Assembly: GCF_011762225.1 (NCBI RefSeq)
Contig: NZ_JAASQI010000006.1
Location: 224,709-288,708, forward strand
Direction: 5' to 3'
DNA length: 64,000 bases
Source: Pseudochelatococcus lubricantis
GTDB taxonomy: Bacteria > Pseudomonadota > Alphaproteobacteria > Rhizobiales > Beijerinckiaceae
How positions within the stretch are numbered: the stretch's first letter is position 1; each line of letters starts with the position of its first letter. A model generated the notes under the pieces. The model searched no databases and was not told where the DNA came from. It saw only the letters and a list, made by a program, of their open reading frames with translations. Below, one piece after another: positions 18,419 to 27,691 of the stretch. The translations under genes and the position numbers were made by a program.

Positions 18419-18889
18419 TCAGATGCCGCTTTCCTTCACGGCCTGCATGACGACGTAGGTCGATGTGCTCGCCACGTGGGGCAGGCTCGATATCTTCTCG
18501 CCCAGCACGAGCCGGTAGGTGCGGATGCTGGTCGTGCGCACCTTCAGCAGGTAGTCGAAGGATCCCGCGATCATGTGGCATTCCTCGATCTCGCGAATCC
18601 GGCGCACCGCCGCGTTGAACTCCTGCAGCGCCGCCTCGCGCGTGTCGGTGAGCTTCACCTCCGTGAAGGCGATGTGGTCGACGCCGAACCGGTGCGGGTT
18701 GAGGACGGCGCGGAAGCCGACGATGTAACCCTCGTCGATCAGGCGTTTCAGGCGTGCCTGGCAGGGCGTTTTCGACAGGCCGACGCGCGCCGAAAGCGCT
18801 GTGATCGACAGGCGCCCGTCGTCGCTCAGCGCCTCGACGATTTTCCGGTCGATCTGATCGAGTTGTGCCGTATCGATGGATTTTGCCAT
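18419..18889 (-). CDS. Lrp/AsnC family regulator, probable PutR
   Basis: This 156-residue Lrp protein has a helix-turn-helix (LDQIDRKIVEALSDDGRLSI and ALSARVGLSKTPCQARLKRL) and a RAM domain with MIAGSFDYLLKVRT. It is divergent from putA, with 129 bases between starts. In Rhizobium, Agrobacterium and Rhodobacter a divergent Lrp protein, PutR, activates putA when proline is present. That role fits here, because the PutA in this window has no DNA-binding domain of its own. The assignment is by family and position. Confidence 0.88.
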   Translation of the reverse strand: MAKSIDTAQLDQIDRKIVEALSDDGRLSITALSARVGLSKTPCQARLKRLIDEGYIVGFRAVLNPHRFGVDHIAFTEVKLTDTREAALQEFNAAVRRIREIEECHMIAGSFDYLLKVRTTSIRTYRLVLGEKISSLPHVASTSTYVVMQAVKESGI

Positions 18890-19018
18890 TCATTTTGCCT
18901 GCTGGTGAAGGAAACAATGGTGAAATTACATTCTTTCATGCCTGATTCAAGTGAGAACGAAATGCCAGGCGATGGTATCGTTTCATGATCGGGGGCATCA
19001 ACAACGGGTTGCACTTTC

Positions 19019-22000
19019 ATGGCGAATATCCTGGAGGCCACGGCAGCGGTGAATGGCGCGGAGATACCCGTGCCGGGCGTGTTTGCGGCATTCGCGCCGG
19101 CCCTGCGTCCGCAAACGCCCTTGCGGCGCGCGATCACGGACGCCTGCCGGCGGCCGGAGACGCAGTGCCTTCCGCCACTGGTCGAGGCGGCGACGCTCGG
19201 TGACGAAACCCGCAGGCGCATCGCGGCGACGGCGACGACGCTGATAACGGCCCTGCGGGCCAAGCACAGCGGCGCGGGCGTCGAGGGGCTGGTGCATGAA
19301 TATGCGCTCTCCAGCCAGGAGGGCGTGGCGCTGATGTGCCTCGCCGAGGCCTTGCTGCGCATTCCCGATCTGGCGACGCGCGACGCGCTCATCCGCGACA
19401 AGATCGCCGCCGGCGACTGGCGATCGCATCTGGGGGGCGGCCGGTCGCTGTTCGTCAACGCGGCGACGTGGGGGCTCGTGGTCACCGGCAAGCTCGTCGG
19501 CACCGTCAACGACGGCAGCCTCGCCTCCGCGCTGACGCGGCTCATCGCGCGGTGCGGCGAGCCTGTCATCCGCCGCGGCGTCGACATGGCGATGCGGCTG
19601 ATGGGCGAGCAGTTCGTCACCGGCCAGACCATCGACGAAGCGCTGCAGCGCGCGCGCCGGCTGGAGGAAAAGGGCTTCCGCTACTCCTACGACATGCTGG
19701 GCGAGGCTGCGACCACCGCCGCCGACGCGCAGCGCTATCATGACGACTACGAGGCCGCCATCCACGCCATCGGCAAGGCTTCGGCGGGCAGGGGCGTCTA
19801 TGCCGGGCCGGGCATTTCCATCAAGCTGTCGGCGCTCCATCCGCGCTACTCCCGCGCGCAGGCGGAGCGCGTGATGGGCGAGCTGCTGCCTCGGGTGAAG
19901 GCGCTGGCGCTTTCGGCGAAAAGCTACGACATCGGCCTCAACATCGATGCGGAGGAGGCCGACCGGCTGGAGCTGTCGCTCGACCTGCTGGAGGAACTCG
20001 CCCTCGATCCCGATCTCGCCGGCTGGGAGGGCATCGGCTTCGTGGTGCAGGCCTACGGCAAGCGCTGCCCCTTCGTGCTCGACTATATCATCGACCTCGC
20101 CCGCCGGGCCGGCCGGCGCGTCATGGTGCGCCTCGTGAAGGGCGCCTACTGGGACGCCGAAATCAAGCGCGCGCAGGTCGACGGCCTCGCGGATTTCCCG
20201 GTCTACACCCGCAAGAACCACACCGATGTGTCCTATATCGCCTGCGCCCGCAAGCTGCTCGGCGCGACGGACGCCGTCTTTCCGCAGTTCGCGACGCATA
20301 ACGCGCAGACGCTCGCCACCGTCTACCATCTGGCGCAGGAGGTGACCGGCAAGCCGTTCAGCGTCGGCCAATACGAGTTTCAGTGCCTGCACGGCATGGG
20401 CGAACCGCTCTATGAGGAGGTCGTCGGGGCGGACAAGCTGGACCGGCCGGCCCGCATTTATGCGCCGGTCGGCACGCACGAGACGCTGCTCGCCTATCTC
20501 GTGCGCCGCCTGCTCGAAAACGGCGCCAACGCATCGTTCGTGAACCGGATCGCGGACCCGGCCGTGTCGGTGCAGGACCTCGTCGCCGATCCCGCCGACA
20601 TGGCGAGGGCGTTGCCTGTCATAGGGGAAAAGCATGAGCTGATCGCGCTGCCGGGCGACCTTTTCGGCGCTTCCCGCAGGAACTCCGCCGGCCTCGACCT
20701 GTCGAGCGAGACGACGCTCGCGGAACTCGCGGGGGTACTGCGCGAGAGCGCTGCCGCCGGCTGGATGGCCGAGCCGCTGCTCGCGGACGGCGCGGGCGTC
20801 GGCACGGCCCGGGAGGTGCGTAACCCCGGCGACCGCCGCGATGTCGTCGGCCGGGTGGTCGAAACGTCCGACGCGGATGTGGCACGCGCCACCGCCCTTG
20901 CGGCCGGCGCGGCGGAGGGCTGGGCGCGCACGCCTGTCGCGGAGCGCGCCTCCCTGCTCGACCGGGCGGCGGATATCATGCAGGCGCGCATGCCCGTGCT
21001 GCTGGGGCTCATCGCCCGCGAGGCGGGAAAGTCCATGCCGAACGCCATCGCGGAAGTGCGCGAGGCGATCGACTTCCTGCGCTATTATGCCGAGCAGGCG
21101 CGCGGCACCCTGACGCCCGCCGATGCGTCGGCAGGGGCACCGGCAGTGGAGCCACTTGGCCCGGTCGTCTGCATCAGCCCGTGGAATTTCCCGCTCGCCA
21201 TCTTCACCGGCCAGATCGCGGCCGCGCTCGCCGCCGGCAATCCGGTGCTCGCGAAGCCGGCGGAGGAAACGCCGCTGATCGCGGCCGAGGGCGTGCGCAT
21301 CCTGCACGAGGCCGGTGTGCCACGCGGCGTGCTCCAGTTTCTGCCCGGCGACGGGCGCGTGGGCGCGGCGTTGGTCGCGGCCCCCGAAACGCAGGGCGTG
21401 ATGTTCACCGGCTCCACGGAGGTGGCGCGGCTCATCCAGGCACAGCTCGCCGAAAGGCTGTCGGCGGCGGGCAAGCCCATTCCGCTGATCGCGGAGACGG
21501 GCGGGCAGAACGCGATGATCGTCGATTCGTCGGCGCTCGCCGAACAGGTGGTCGGCGATGTCATCGCCTCCGCCTTCGACAGCGCCGGCCAGCGCTGTTC
21601 GGCCTTGCGGGTGCTCTTCCTGCAGGAGGAGGTTGCCGAGCGCACGCTCGCGATGCTGAAGGGCGCGCTGCACGAACTCTCCATCGGCCGCACCGACAGG
21701 CTCGCCGTCGATGTCGGCCCGGTCATCACGGGAGAGGCGCGGGCGGCCATCGAGGCGCATATCGAAAGGATGCGCGGCCTCGGCGCCGCCATCGAGCAGA
21801 TCGACCTTGCCGGCGAGACGGCGCACGGCACTTTCGTGCCGCCGACCATCATCGAGATCGGATCGCTGGCGCAGTTGACGCGCGAGGTGTTCGGTCCCGT
21901 CCTGCACGTGCTCCGCTATCGCCGCGAGGACATCGATGGGGTGATCGACGCGATCAACGCCACCGGCTATGGCCTCACCTTCGGCCTCCACACGCGCCTC

Positions 22001-22768
22001 GACGAGACTATCGCGCACGTCACCGCGCGGGTGAAGGTCGGCAACGTGTATATCAACCGCAACGTCATCGGCGCTGTCGTGGGCGTGCAGCCGTTCGGCG
22101 GGCGCGGCCTGTCGGGCACCGGGCCGAAGGCGGGCGGGCCGCTCTATCTGGGACGCCTCGTCGCAACGGCGCCGCAACTGCCGCGCGGACAGCGCACGCG
22201 CATCGATCCGGCGCTGGCGGACTTCGCCGGATGGCTGGAGGCGAAGGGCGCGGCCGAAGAGGCGGCGGCCGCGCGCCAGGCCGGCGAACGCGCCCTGCCC
22301 GGGCTCGAACTGGAACTGCCGGGACCGGTCGGCGAGCGCAACCTCTACGCGCTGCATCCGCGCGGGCGGATTCTGGCCGTCCCGCAGACGAAAACCGGCT
22401 TCATCCGCCAGTTGACGGCCGCGCTCGCCGCCGGCGACAGCGTGGTCGCGGACGCGGCCAGCGGGCTGGAGAGCGCGTTCCGGGACCTGCCGGCAAGCGT
22501 CCTCGCGCGGCTTTCGTGGACGCGCGACGTGCCGTCCGCCTGCCCTTATGCGGGGGCTCTGATCGAGGGCGACGCGGAGCGCACGCGCCAGCTCGTCCGC
22601 GCCATCGCCGCGCTGCCTGGACCGCTCGTGCCCGTGCAGGCCGCGACCGGCGAGGTGCTGGCCAGCAACCCGGACGCCTATTGCGGCCACTGGCTGGTGG
22701 AGGAGGTGTCGACCTCGATCAACACCGCCGCCGCCGGCGGCAACGCGACGCTGATGGCGATCGGCTGA
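19019..22768 (+). CDS. putA: Bifunctional proline dehydrogenase / P5C dehydrogenase
   Basis: This 1249-residue PutA oxidises proline to glutamate in two steps with substrate channelling. The proline dehydrogenase barrel (about residues 90-480) has GISIKLSALHPRYS and YEFQCLHGMGEPLY. The aldehyde dehydrogenase half (about 560-1030) has ISPWNFPLAIFTGQ, AETGGQNAMIV (general-base Glu) and AGQRCSALRVL (catalytic Cys). A C-terminal domain of about 200 residues follows, as in long type B PutAs. The N-terminus lacks a ribbon-helix-helix domain, so it does not regulate itself. No good ribosome site precedes ATG 19019. Confidence 0.95.
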   Translation: MANILEATAAVNGAEIPVPGVFAAFAPALRPQTPLRRAITDACRRPETQCLPPLVEAATLGDETRRRIAATATTLITALRAKHSGAGVEGLVHEYALSSQEGVALMCLAEALLRIPDLATRDALIRDKIAAGDWRSHLGGGRSLFVNAATWGLVVTGKLVGTVNDGSLASALTRLIARCGEPVIRRGVDMAMRLMGEQFVTGQTIDEALQRARRLEEKGFRYSYDMLGEAATTAADAQRYHDDYEAAIHAIGKASAGRGVYAGPGISIKLSALHPRYSRAQAERVMGELLPRVKALALSAKSYDIGLNIDAEEADRLELSLDLLEELALDPDLAGWEGIGFVVQAYGKRCPFVLDYIIDLARRAGRRVMVRLVKGAYWDAEIKRAQVDGLADFPVYTRKNHTDVSYIACARKLLGATDAVFPQFATHNAQTLATVYHLAQEVTGKPFSVGQYEFQCLHGMGEPLYEEVVGADKLDRPARIYAPVGTHETLLAYLVRRLLENGANASFVNRIADPAVSVQDLVADPADMARALPVIGEKHELIALPGDLFGASRRNSAGLDLSSETTLAELAGVLRESAAAGWMAEPLLADGAGVGTAREVRNPGDRRDVVGRVVETSDADVARATALAAGAAEGWARTPVAERASLLDRAADIMQARMPVLLGLIAREAGKSMPNAIAEVREAIDFLRYYAEQARGTLTPADASAGAPAVEPLGPVVCISPWNFPLAIFTGQIAAALAAGNPVLAKPAEETPLIAAEGVRILHEAGVPRGVLQFLPGDGRVGAALVAAPETQGVMFTGSTEVARLIQAQLAERLSAAGKPIPLIAETGGQNAMIVDSSALAEQVVGDVIASAFDSAGQRCSALRVLFLQEEVAERTLAMLKGALHELSIGRTDRLAVDVGPVITGEARAAIEAHIERMRGLGAAIEQIDLAGETAHGTFVPPTIIEIGSLAQLTREVFGPVLHVLRYRREDIDGVIDAINATGYGLTFGLHTRLDETIAHVTARVKVGNVYINRNVIGAVVGVQPFGGRGLSGTGPKAGGPLYLGRLVATAPQLPRGQRTRIDPALADFAGWLEAKGAAEEAAAARQAGERALPGLELELPGPVGERNLYALHPRGRILAVPQTKTGFIRQLTAALAAGDSVVADAASGLESAFRDLPASVLARLSWTRDVPSACPYAGALIEGDAERTRQLVRAIAALPGPLVPVQAATGEVLASNPDAYCGHWLVEEVSTSINTAAAGGNATLMAIG

Positions 22769-22783
22769 TGCCGGAGCGGCGCG

Positions 22784-23974
22784 TCACTTCAGGGCGCGGC
22801 GCACCATCAGCACGGCGGCGATGACGGCGAACAGCGTCATCGGCAGGGCGACCAGCATCCAGCTCCCGGTGCTGACGAGTTCGGAATGGTCCAGCGCTTC
22901 CAGCGACAGCTTGACGAGGCTTGCCGCGTAGTAGGTGATGGCGATGACCGAAAGTCCTTCCACCGCCTTCTGGATCTTGATCTGGGTGGCGGTGCGCGCC
23001 TCCATGCCCTGCAGGCGCTGGACGTTCTGCTCCTGCAGGCCGACCTGCACCCGCGTCTGGAGCAGGCTGACGAGTTGCGCGACATTGGCGGCGAGCTTGT
23101 CCAGCCGCCGTTCGGTCGCCCCGCAGGTGCGCACCGCCGGGCGGAAGCGCCGGTCGATGAAGGTGCCGAAGCGCTGGAATCCGGTCGCGCGCGTCTCGCG
23201 CAGTTCCCGGATGCGTTCCTCGACGATCTCGGCATAGGCGCGGGTCGCGCCGAAACGGTGGCTCACACGGGCGATGGTCCGCGACAGCTCGGAAGACAGC
23301 TCCGACAGCCGGTCGAGCAGCTCGCGCGGATCGGTCTTCGACGAACCGACGCTCTGCTCCGACAGAGCGACCAGCCGCTCGTCGAAGCGCGGCAGCGCGG
23401 CGCTGGCCTCGCGCGCCAGCGGCAGGCCGAGCAGCGCCATGGCGCGGTAGGTCTCGATCTCATAGAGCCTGCGCACCATGCGGCCGAGGCGGTAGGCGTT
23501 GAGGCTGCGATTAACGAGCAGGATGCGACCGAAGCCGGTGGTGTCAACGCGGAAATCGGAATAGATCGTCGCGTCTCCCCCGCCGACGGTGGAAGCGACC
23601 GGCTGGATCATGCCGAAGCGCTCCAGCGCGGCGGCATCGATTCCGGCTTCTTCGCCTTCCGTTTCCGAGAGAACGAGAATCTGCACCCGCATCATCACCG
23701 TGCCGGCGTTGGTAACGCCCTCAAGGCTTTCTCGCGGCGCCACGGGCCAGGAGGAGGGGTTGTGCGTGAGTTCCACGACCGACGTCAGCGTGTGGAATTC
23801 GGCGTGCATCTCGCGCGCCAGCCTGAGACGCCCGTTCATGCCGCCCGACTGCTCGTGATAAAGCGGATGGGCATCCGAGCCGCCCATGTAGGCCGCGTGG
23901 CAGACGAGGGCCGGTCCGTCGAAATAGATGGATGGACGCGCATGAAGCTCGCGGTTGAAATCGATGGGATCCAT
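22784..23974 (-). CDS. DUF3422 family protein with C-terminal membrane anchor
   Basis: This 396-residue protein of unknown function begins FNRELHARPSIYFDGPA, the DUF3422 signature. The middle third is rich in charged helices (LSELSSELSRTIARVSHRFG and following), consistent with a coiled coil. The C-terminus has two likely membrane segments, around residues 335-358 and 368-392, so the bulk is probably cytosolic and membrane-tethered. GGGGAAGG lies 9 bases before the ATG. It converges on putA. Domain architecture in this family resembles a metal-ion-transport-like helical stalk, but no activity can be assigned. Confidence 0.85.
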   Translation of the reverse strand: MDPIDFNRELHARPSIYFDGPALVCHAAYMGGSDAHPLYHEQSGGMNGRLRLAREMHAEFHTLTSVVELTHNPSSWPVAPRESLEGVTNAGTVMMRVQILVLSETEGEEAGIDAAALERFGMIQPVASTVGGGDATIYSDFRVDTTGFGRILLVNRSLNAYRLGRMVRRLYEIETYRAMALLGLPLAREASAALPRFDERLVALSEQSVGSSKTDPRELLDRLSELSSELSRTIARVSHRFGATRAYAEIVEERIRELRETRATGFQRFGTFIDRRFRPAVRTCGATERRLDKLAANVAQLVSLLQTRVQVGLQEQNVQRLQGMEARTATQIKIQKAVEGLSVIAITYYAASLVKLSLEALDHSELVSTGSWMLVALPMTLFAVIAAVLMVRRALK

Positions 23975-24050
23975 GTCGGCGTACCTTCCCCCCGTTCAGT
24001 GCCGTTCGGACAGTGTGTATCATGCACGGGCGACATTGAAACTTTGCTAC

Positions 24051-24070
24051 ACGTCCGCCGGTGCGGACGT
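24051..24070. promoter_or_regulatory. Perfect inverted repeat upstream of selO
   Basis: ACGTCCGC and GCGGACGT are perfect 8-bp arms around CGGT, about 105 bases before the selO ATG and 76 bases before the divergent DUF3422 start. It could be an operator or a leader hairpin. The sequence does not say which. Confidence 0.4.
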
Positions 24071-24174
24071 CCGCGACTTTACATGCGGGGGGCTGACATG
24101 CGCCGTTGCGGTCACCAGATATCCTGTGTGTCGCGCCGGTCCCGTCGCGCCTTGCAGATATCCGGGAGGCTGCC

Positions 24175-25635
24175 ATGTCCTTTGCATTCGACAACAGCTA
24201 TGCGCGATTGCCGGATCGCTTCTACCGCCGCCAGCAGCCACAGCGGATGCCGGCACCGCGCCTCGTGCTCTTCAACGAAAGCCTGGCCGGGGAACTCGGC
24301 TTCGATCCCGCGTCCCTTACGCCGGACGACATCGCCGCGCTGCTGTGCGGGACCATCCTTCCCGAGGGGGCGGAGCCGCTCGCCATGGTCTATGCCGGCC
24401 ACCAGTTCGGCCAATGGGTGCCGCGCCTCGGCGACGGGCGCGCCCTCCTGCTCGGGGAGGCGGTGAGCACGGCGGGCCGGCGCTACGATATTCACCTCAA
24501 AGGCTCGGGACGCACGCCGTTTTCCCGCGGCGGCGACGGGCGTGCGGCGCTCGGCCCGGTGCTGCGGGAATACATCGTCAGCGAGGCCATGGCTCGCCTC
24601 GGCATCCCGACAACGCGCGCGCTCGCCGCCATCGCCACCGGCGACACGATCATGCGCGAGGTGCCGTTGCCCGGCGCCGTTCTCGCGCGGGTGGCGAGCA
24701 GCCATCTCCGGGTGGGGACGTTCCAGTACTTCGCCGCCATAGGCGATCAGGACGGCCTGCGCCAGCTCGCCGACCACGCTATCGCGCGGCTGCATCCCGG
24801 CGCGGCGGAGGCGGAGAACCCATACCGCGCGTTGCTCGACGCGGTAGTCGCGGCGCAGGCCCGGCTCGTCGCGGACTGGATGGGCATCGGCTTCATCCAC
24901 GGCGTGATGAACACCGACAACACCTCCATCGCCGGGGAAACGCTGGACTATGGGCCGTGCGCCTTCATGGACGCCTTCGACCCCGGTGCCGTCTTCAGTT
25001 CCATCGACAGTTTCGGGCGCTATGCCTATGGCAATCAGCCGAGCATCGTCTACTGGAATCTCGCCCGCCTCGCGCAGGCGCTGATGTCGCTGCTCGCGCC
25101 GGACACGGAGGCGGCGCAGCGCGAGGCGCAGGCCGCCATCGACCGCTTCCCCGACCTCTACGAGGCGGCGTGGCTTGCCGTCATGCGCCGCAAGCTTGGG
25201 CTGCTGACGGCGCAGGACGACGACCGTGCGCTGATCCGCGATCTGTTAACCCTCATGCGCGAGGCGGCGGCCGACTACACGCTGACCTTCCGCGGCCTCG
25301 CCGACGCGCTTTTCACGGGCGACGGCGGGCGGGGCGGCATTTTCAGCACGCCGGCCTTCGCGCCATGGCTCGCGCGCTGGCGAAGCCGCACGGACAGCGA
25401 CTGGCGCGAGCCGGCCGCCCTGCAGCGGCATCTTGAAAGCGTCAATCCGCTCTTCATTCCGCGCAACCACCTCGTCGAGGAGGCGATCGCCGCCGCCTAC
25501 GCCGGTGACGACGCGCCCGCGCGCATGCTGCACAACGTCCTCGCCGAGCCCTTCATCGACCGGCCGCAAGATGCCCGCTACGCCGAACCGCCGCGCCCCG
25601 AGCAAGTGGTGCAACAGACGTTCTGCGGCACGTAG
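24175..25635 (+). CDS. selO: Protein adenylyltransferase SelO (YdiU family)
   Basis: This 486-residue pseudokinase-fold enzyme transfers AMP to protein Ser/Thr/Tyr residues and is linked to redox homeostasis. Conserved stretches are YAGHQFGQWVPRLGDGRA, LKGSGRTPFSRGGDGRA and HGVMNTDNTSIAGETLDYGP, which contains the metal-binding Asn/Asp of the active site. The C-terminus ends TFCGT, with a Cys where the family often carries a redox Cys motif. GGGAGG precedes ATG 24175; the extra 23 residues of the longer frame have no similarity to the family. Confidence 0.93.
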   Translation: MSFAFDNSYARLPDRFYRRQQPQRMPAPRLVLFNESLAGELGFDPASLTPDDIAALLCGTILPEGAEPLAMVYAGHQFGQWVPRLGDGRALLLGEAVSTAGRRYDIHLKGSGRTPFSRGGDGRAALGPVLREYIVSEAMARLGIPTTRALAAIATGDTIMREVPLPGAVLARVASSHLRVGTFQYFAAIGDQDGLRQLADHAIARLHPGAAEAENPYRALLDAVVAAQARLVADWMGIGFIHGVMNTDNTSIAGETLDYGPCAFMDAFDPGAVFSSIDSFGRYAYGNQPSIVYWNLARLAQALMSLLAPDTEAAQREAQAAIDRFPDLYEAAWLAVMRRKLGLLTAQDDDRALIRDLLTLMREAAADYTLTFRGLADALFTGDGGRGGIFSTPAFAPWLARWRSRTDSDWREPAALQRHLESVNPLFIPRNHLVEEAIAAAYAGDDAPARMLHNVLAEPFIDRPQDARYAEPPRPEQVVQQTFCGT

Positions 25636-25783
25636 AGGGCGGTACTTATGACGTATAAAATGAAGAATAATAAGTGTTTTCTTACGAGAAACATATAGAA
25701 TTGCGGCGCGATTTGAGATGGATGTCACGCTCTTGAATATTTATGTGCTACGCTGAAGTGCAAAATATTCCATCTTTTCGTTT

Positions 25784-25834
25784 CTAAAGCAATTTTTGAC
25801 GAAAAAACGGTTTCCGTTTTCGTTGCAATTGCTT
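25784..25834. terminator. Long AT-rich imperfect inverted repeat between convergent genes
   Basis: The outer arms AAGCAATT and AATTGCTT enclose an inner hairpin, AAAACGG-TTT-CCGTTTT, in a 198-base AT-rich gap after selO. The gap also faces the end of the ABC operon, which is on the other strand. The inner stem with flanking A/T runs could terminate both transcripts. The outer part extends the pairing with small bulges. Confidence 0.55.
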
Positions 25835-27687
25835 CAGCCCTCCAGCACGACATGGCCGCCGCCGAGGTCCCTGTAGCGCGTCGGGGGCGGCGCATAGTTC
25901 AGCGGGCGCACCGGTGTTTTCCGTTCCTGTTCCTGCTCCTGCCCGCGGGCGCGGATGCGGCGGTGTGCAGGATCCGGAACGGGCACCGAATCCAGCAACT
26001 GCCGGGTGTAGCCGTGCGCCGGCCCGGCCAGCACGGCGTCCGTGGGGCCGCTTTCCACGATCCGGCCCTGATCGAGCACCGCCATGCGGTGGCTCATGCT
26101 CTCGATCACCGCCATGTCGTGGGAGATGAACAGATAGGCGATGCCGTAGTCGTGCTGCAGTTCCTTCATCAGCGCAAGTACATCCGCCTGCACCGAGACG
26201 TCGAGCGCCGAGACGGGCTCGTCCGCCACGATGACGGCGGGGTGCGAGGCGAGCGCCCGGGCGATGCAGATGCGCTGCCGCTGGCCGCCGGAAAACTGGT
26301 GCGGATAGCGGTCGATCGCGTCGGCGGGGAGGCGCACGCGCTCCAGCAGCGCGGCGGCGGCATCGCGGCGCTCCTGCGGCTTCATGCCGGTATGGATGGC
26401 GAGCGGCTCCGTCACCAGATCGGCGATCGACATGCGCGGGTTGAGGCTGGCGAACGGGTCCTGGAAAATCATCTGCAGGTGCCGGCGATAGGGATGGATC
26501 GCCTGCCGGTCGAGAGGTGCAAGATCGTGCCCGCGGAACACGATCGCTCCTTCCTGCGGCTCCACCAGTTTCAGCACGGAGCGGCCGATGGTGGACTTGC
26601 CCGATCCGGATTCGCCGACGAGGCCGAGCGTTTCGCCGGGCCGCAGAGTGAAGCTCACGTCCTCCACCGCATGCACGCGCGCCACCAGCCGGCGCAGCAT
26701 GCCGGCCCGCACGGGAAAGCGCGTCACGAGGTTGCGCACATCGAGCACGGGGGCGTCGGCGGGCTGTTCCGCCGTTTCCATCTTCACCGGGACGGCGGGC
26801 GCGGTATAGCGCGGTGCGCCCGCGCCGAGGCGGGGCACGGCGGCCAGCAACTGGCGCGCGTAGGCGCTGGCGGGGGCGGCGAACAGGCGCTGCGTCGGCG
26901 CCGTCTCCACCATGCGCCCCTGCCGCATGACGACGACGTTGTCGGCGATTTCCGCCACCACGCCCATGTCGTGCGTGATGAAGATGACGGCGGTGCCCGC
27001 GCTCGTCTGCAGATCGCGGATGAGGTCGAGGATGCCGGCCTGGATGGTGACGTCGAGCGCCGTGGTCGGCTCGTCGGCGATCAGCAGCTTCGGTGCGCAG
27101 GCAAGCGCCATGGCGATCATCACCCGCTGGCGCATGCCGCCGGATATCTCGTGCGGATATTGCGTCAGCCGCCGCGCGGGCTCCGACATGCGCACGCGGT
27201 CGAGCAGCCGCTGCGCCTCGGCGAGCGCGGCGGTGCGGGACAGGCGGCGGTGCAGCATCAGGGTTTCCGCGATCTGGTCACCGAGCGTGAGTACCGGGTT
27301 GAGCGAGGTCATCGGCTCCTGGAAGATCATGGCGATCTGGTTGCCGCGAATGCGCTGCATCGCTGCCTCGGAGCAGGCGGCGAGGTCGAGGATCTCGCCG
27401 TCCTCCTTGCGGAAGAGGACGCGCCCGCTGTCAATGCGGCCGCCCTCGCGCTCGATCAGGCGCATGATGGCAAGCGACGTCACCGATTTACCTGAGCCGG
27501 ATTCGCCGACGATGGCGAGCGTCTGCCCCTGCTCCACGGTGAACGAGATGCCCTGCGTCGCGCTGACCGGCGCATGGACGGGACCGAACGAAACCGACAG
27601 GCTGTCGACGGCGAGCAGCGGCGCGGAGGAGGCGGTCGTCGCGGCGCTCATGGGATCAGCGGCGCTCATGGGATCGGCGGCGCTCAT
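25834..27687 (-). CDS. Dipeptide-type ABC transporter ATPase, DppD-DppF fusion
   Basis: This 617-residue protein holds two complete ABC ATPase domains, so one gene supplies both motors of an oligopeptide-type importer. Each half has a Walker A ([24 protein letters not shown]), a signature motif (SGGMRQR, SGGQRQR) and a Walker B ([24 protein letters not shown]). The N-terminus starts with three in-frame copies of MSAADP-like sequence from an 18-bp repeat. GGAAGG lies 8 bases before the first ATG, which I therefore prefer. It is the last gene of the operon that starts at 32249 and follows the metallophosphoesterase with 4 bases between them. Confidence 0.93.
   Translation of the reverse strand: MSAADPMSAADPMSAATTASSAPLLAVDSLSVSFGPVHAPVSATQGISFTVEQGQTLAIVGESGSGKSVTSLAIMRLIEREGGRIDSGRVLFRKEDGEILDLAACSEAAMQRIRGNQIAMIFQEPMTSLNPVLTLGDQIAETLMLHRRLSRTAALAEAQRLLDRVRMSEPARRLTQYPHEISGGMRQRVMIAMALACAPKLLIADEPTTALDVTIQAGILDLIRDLQTSAGTAVIFITHDMGVVAEIADNVVVMRQGRMVETAPTQRLFAAPASAYARQLLAAVPRLGAGAPRYTAPAVPVKMETAEQPADAPVLDVRNLVTRFPVRAGMLRRLVARVHAVEDVSFTLRPGETLGLVGESGSGKSTIGRSVLKLVEPQEGAIVFRGHDLAPLDRQAIHPYRRHLQMIFQDPFASLNPRMSIADLVTEPLAIHTGMKPQERRDAAAALLERVRLPADAIDRYPHQFSGGQRQRICIARALASHPAVIVADEPVSALDVSVQADVLALMKELQHDYGIAYLFISHDMAVIESMSHRMAVLDQGRIVESGPTDAVLAGPAHGYTRQLLDSVPVPDPAHRRIRARGQEQEQERKTPVRPLNYAPPPTRYRDLGGGHVVLEG
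27634..27687 (-). repeat. 18-bp tandem repeat at the start of the fused ATPase gene
   Basis: Three tandem units each encode ATG-Ser-Ala-Ala (MSAADP, MSAADP, MSAATT), so the gene offers three in-frame start codons, at 27687, 27669 and 27651. The first two units differ by one base. The copies lie in the intergenic junction with the upstream gene. Confidence 0.8.
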
Positions 27688-27691
27688 GGGA

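Noticed and set aside
14858-18941. A 14-base word (ACATTCTTTCATGC) shared by the intergenic regions at 14858-14871 and 18928-18941
   Set aside because: A few 14-base matches are expected by chance in 64 kb counted on both strands, the flanks do not match, and the two loci have no functional link.
18998-22690. A 1230-codon open frame antisense to putA, and similar long antisense frames at 430-3036, 26912-30232 and 35837-38191
   Set aside because: They mirror real genes in GC-rich DNA, where antisense stop codons are rare. Their translations are Arg/His/Gly-rich with no domain, and there are no ribosome sites or gaps for them.
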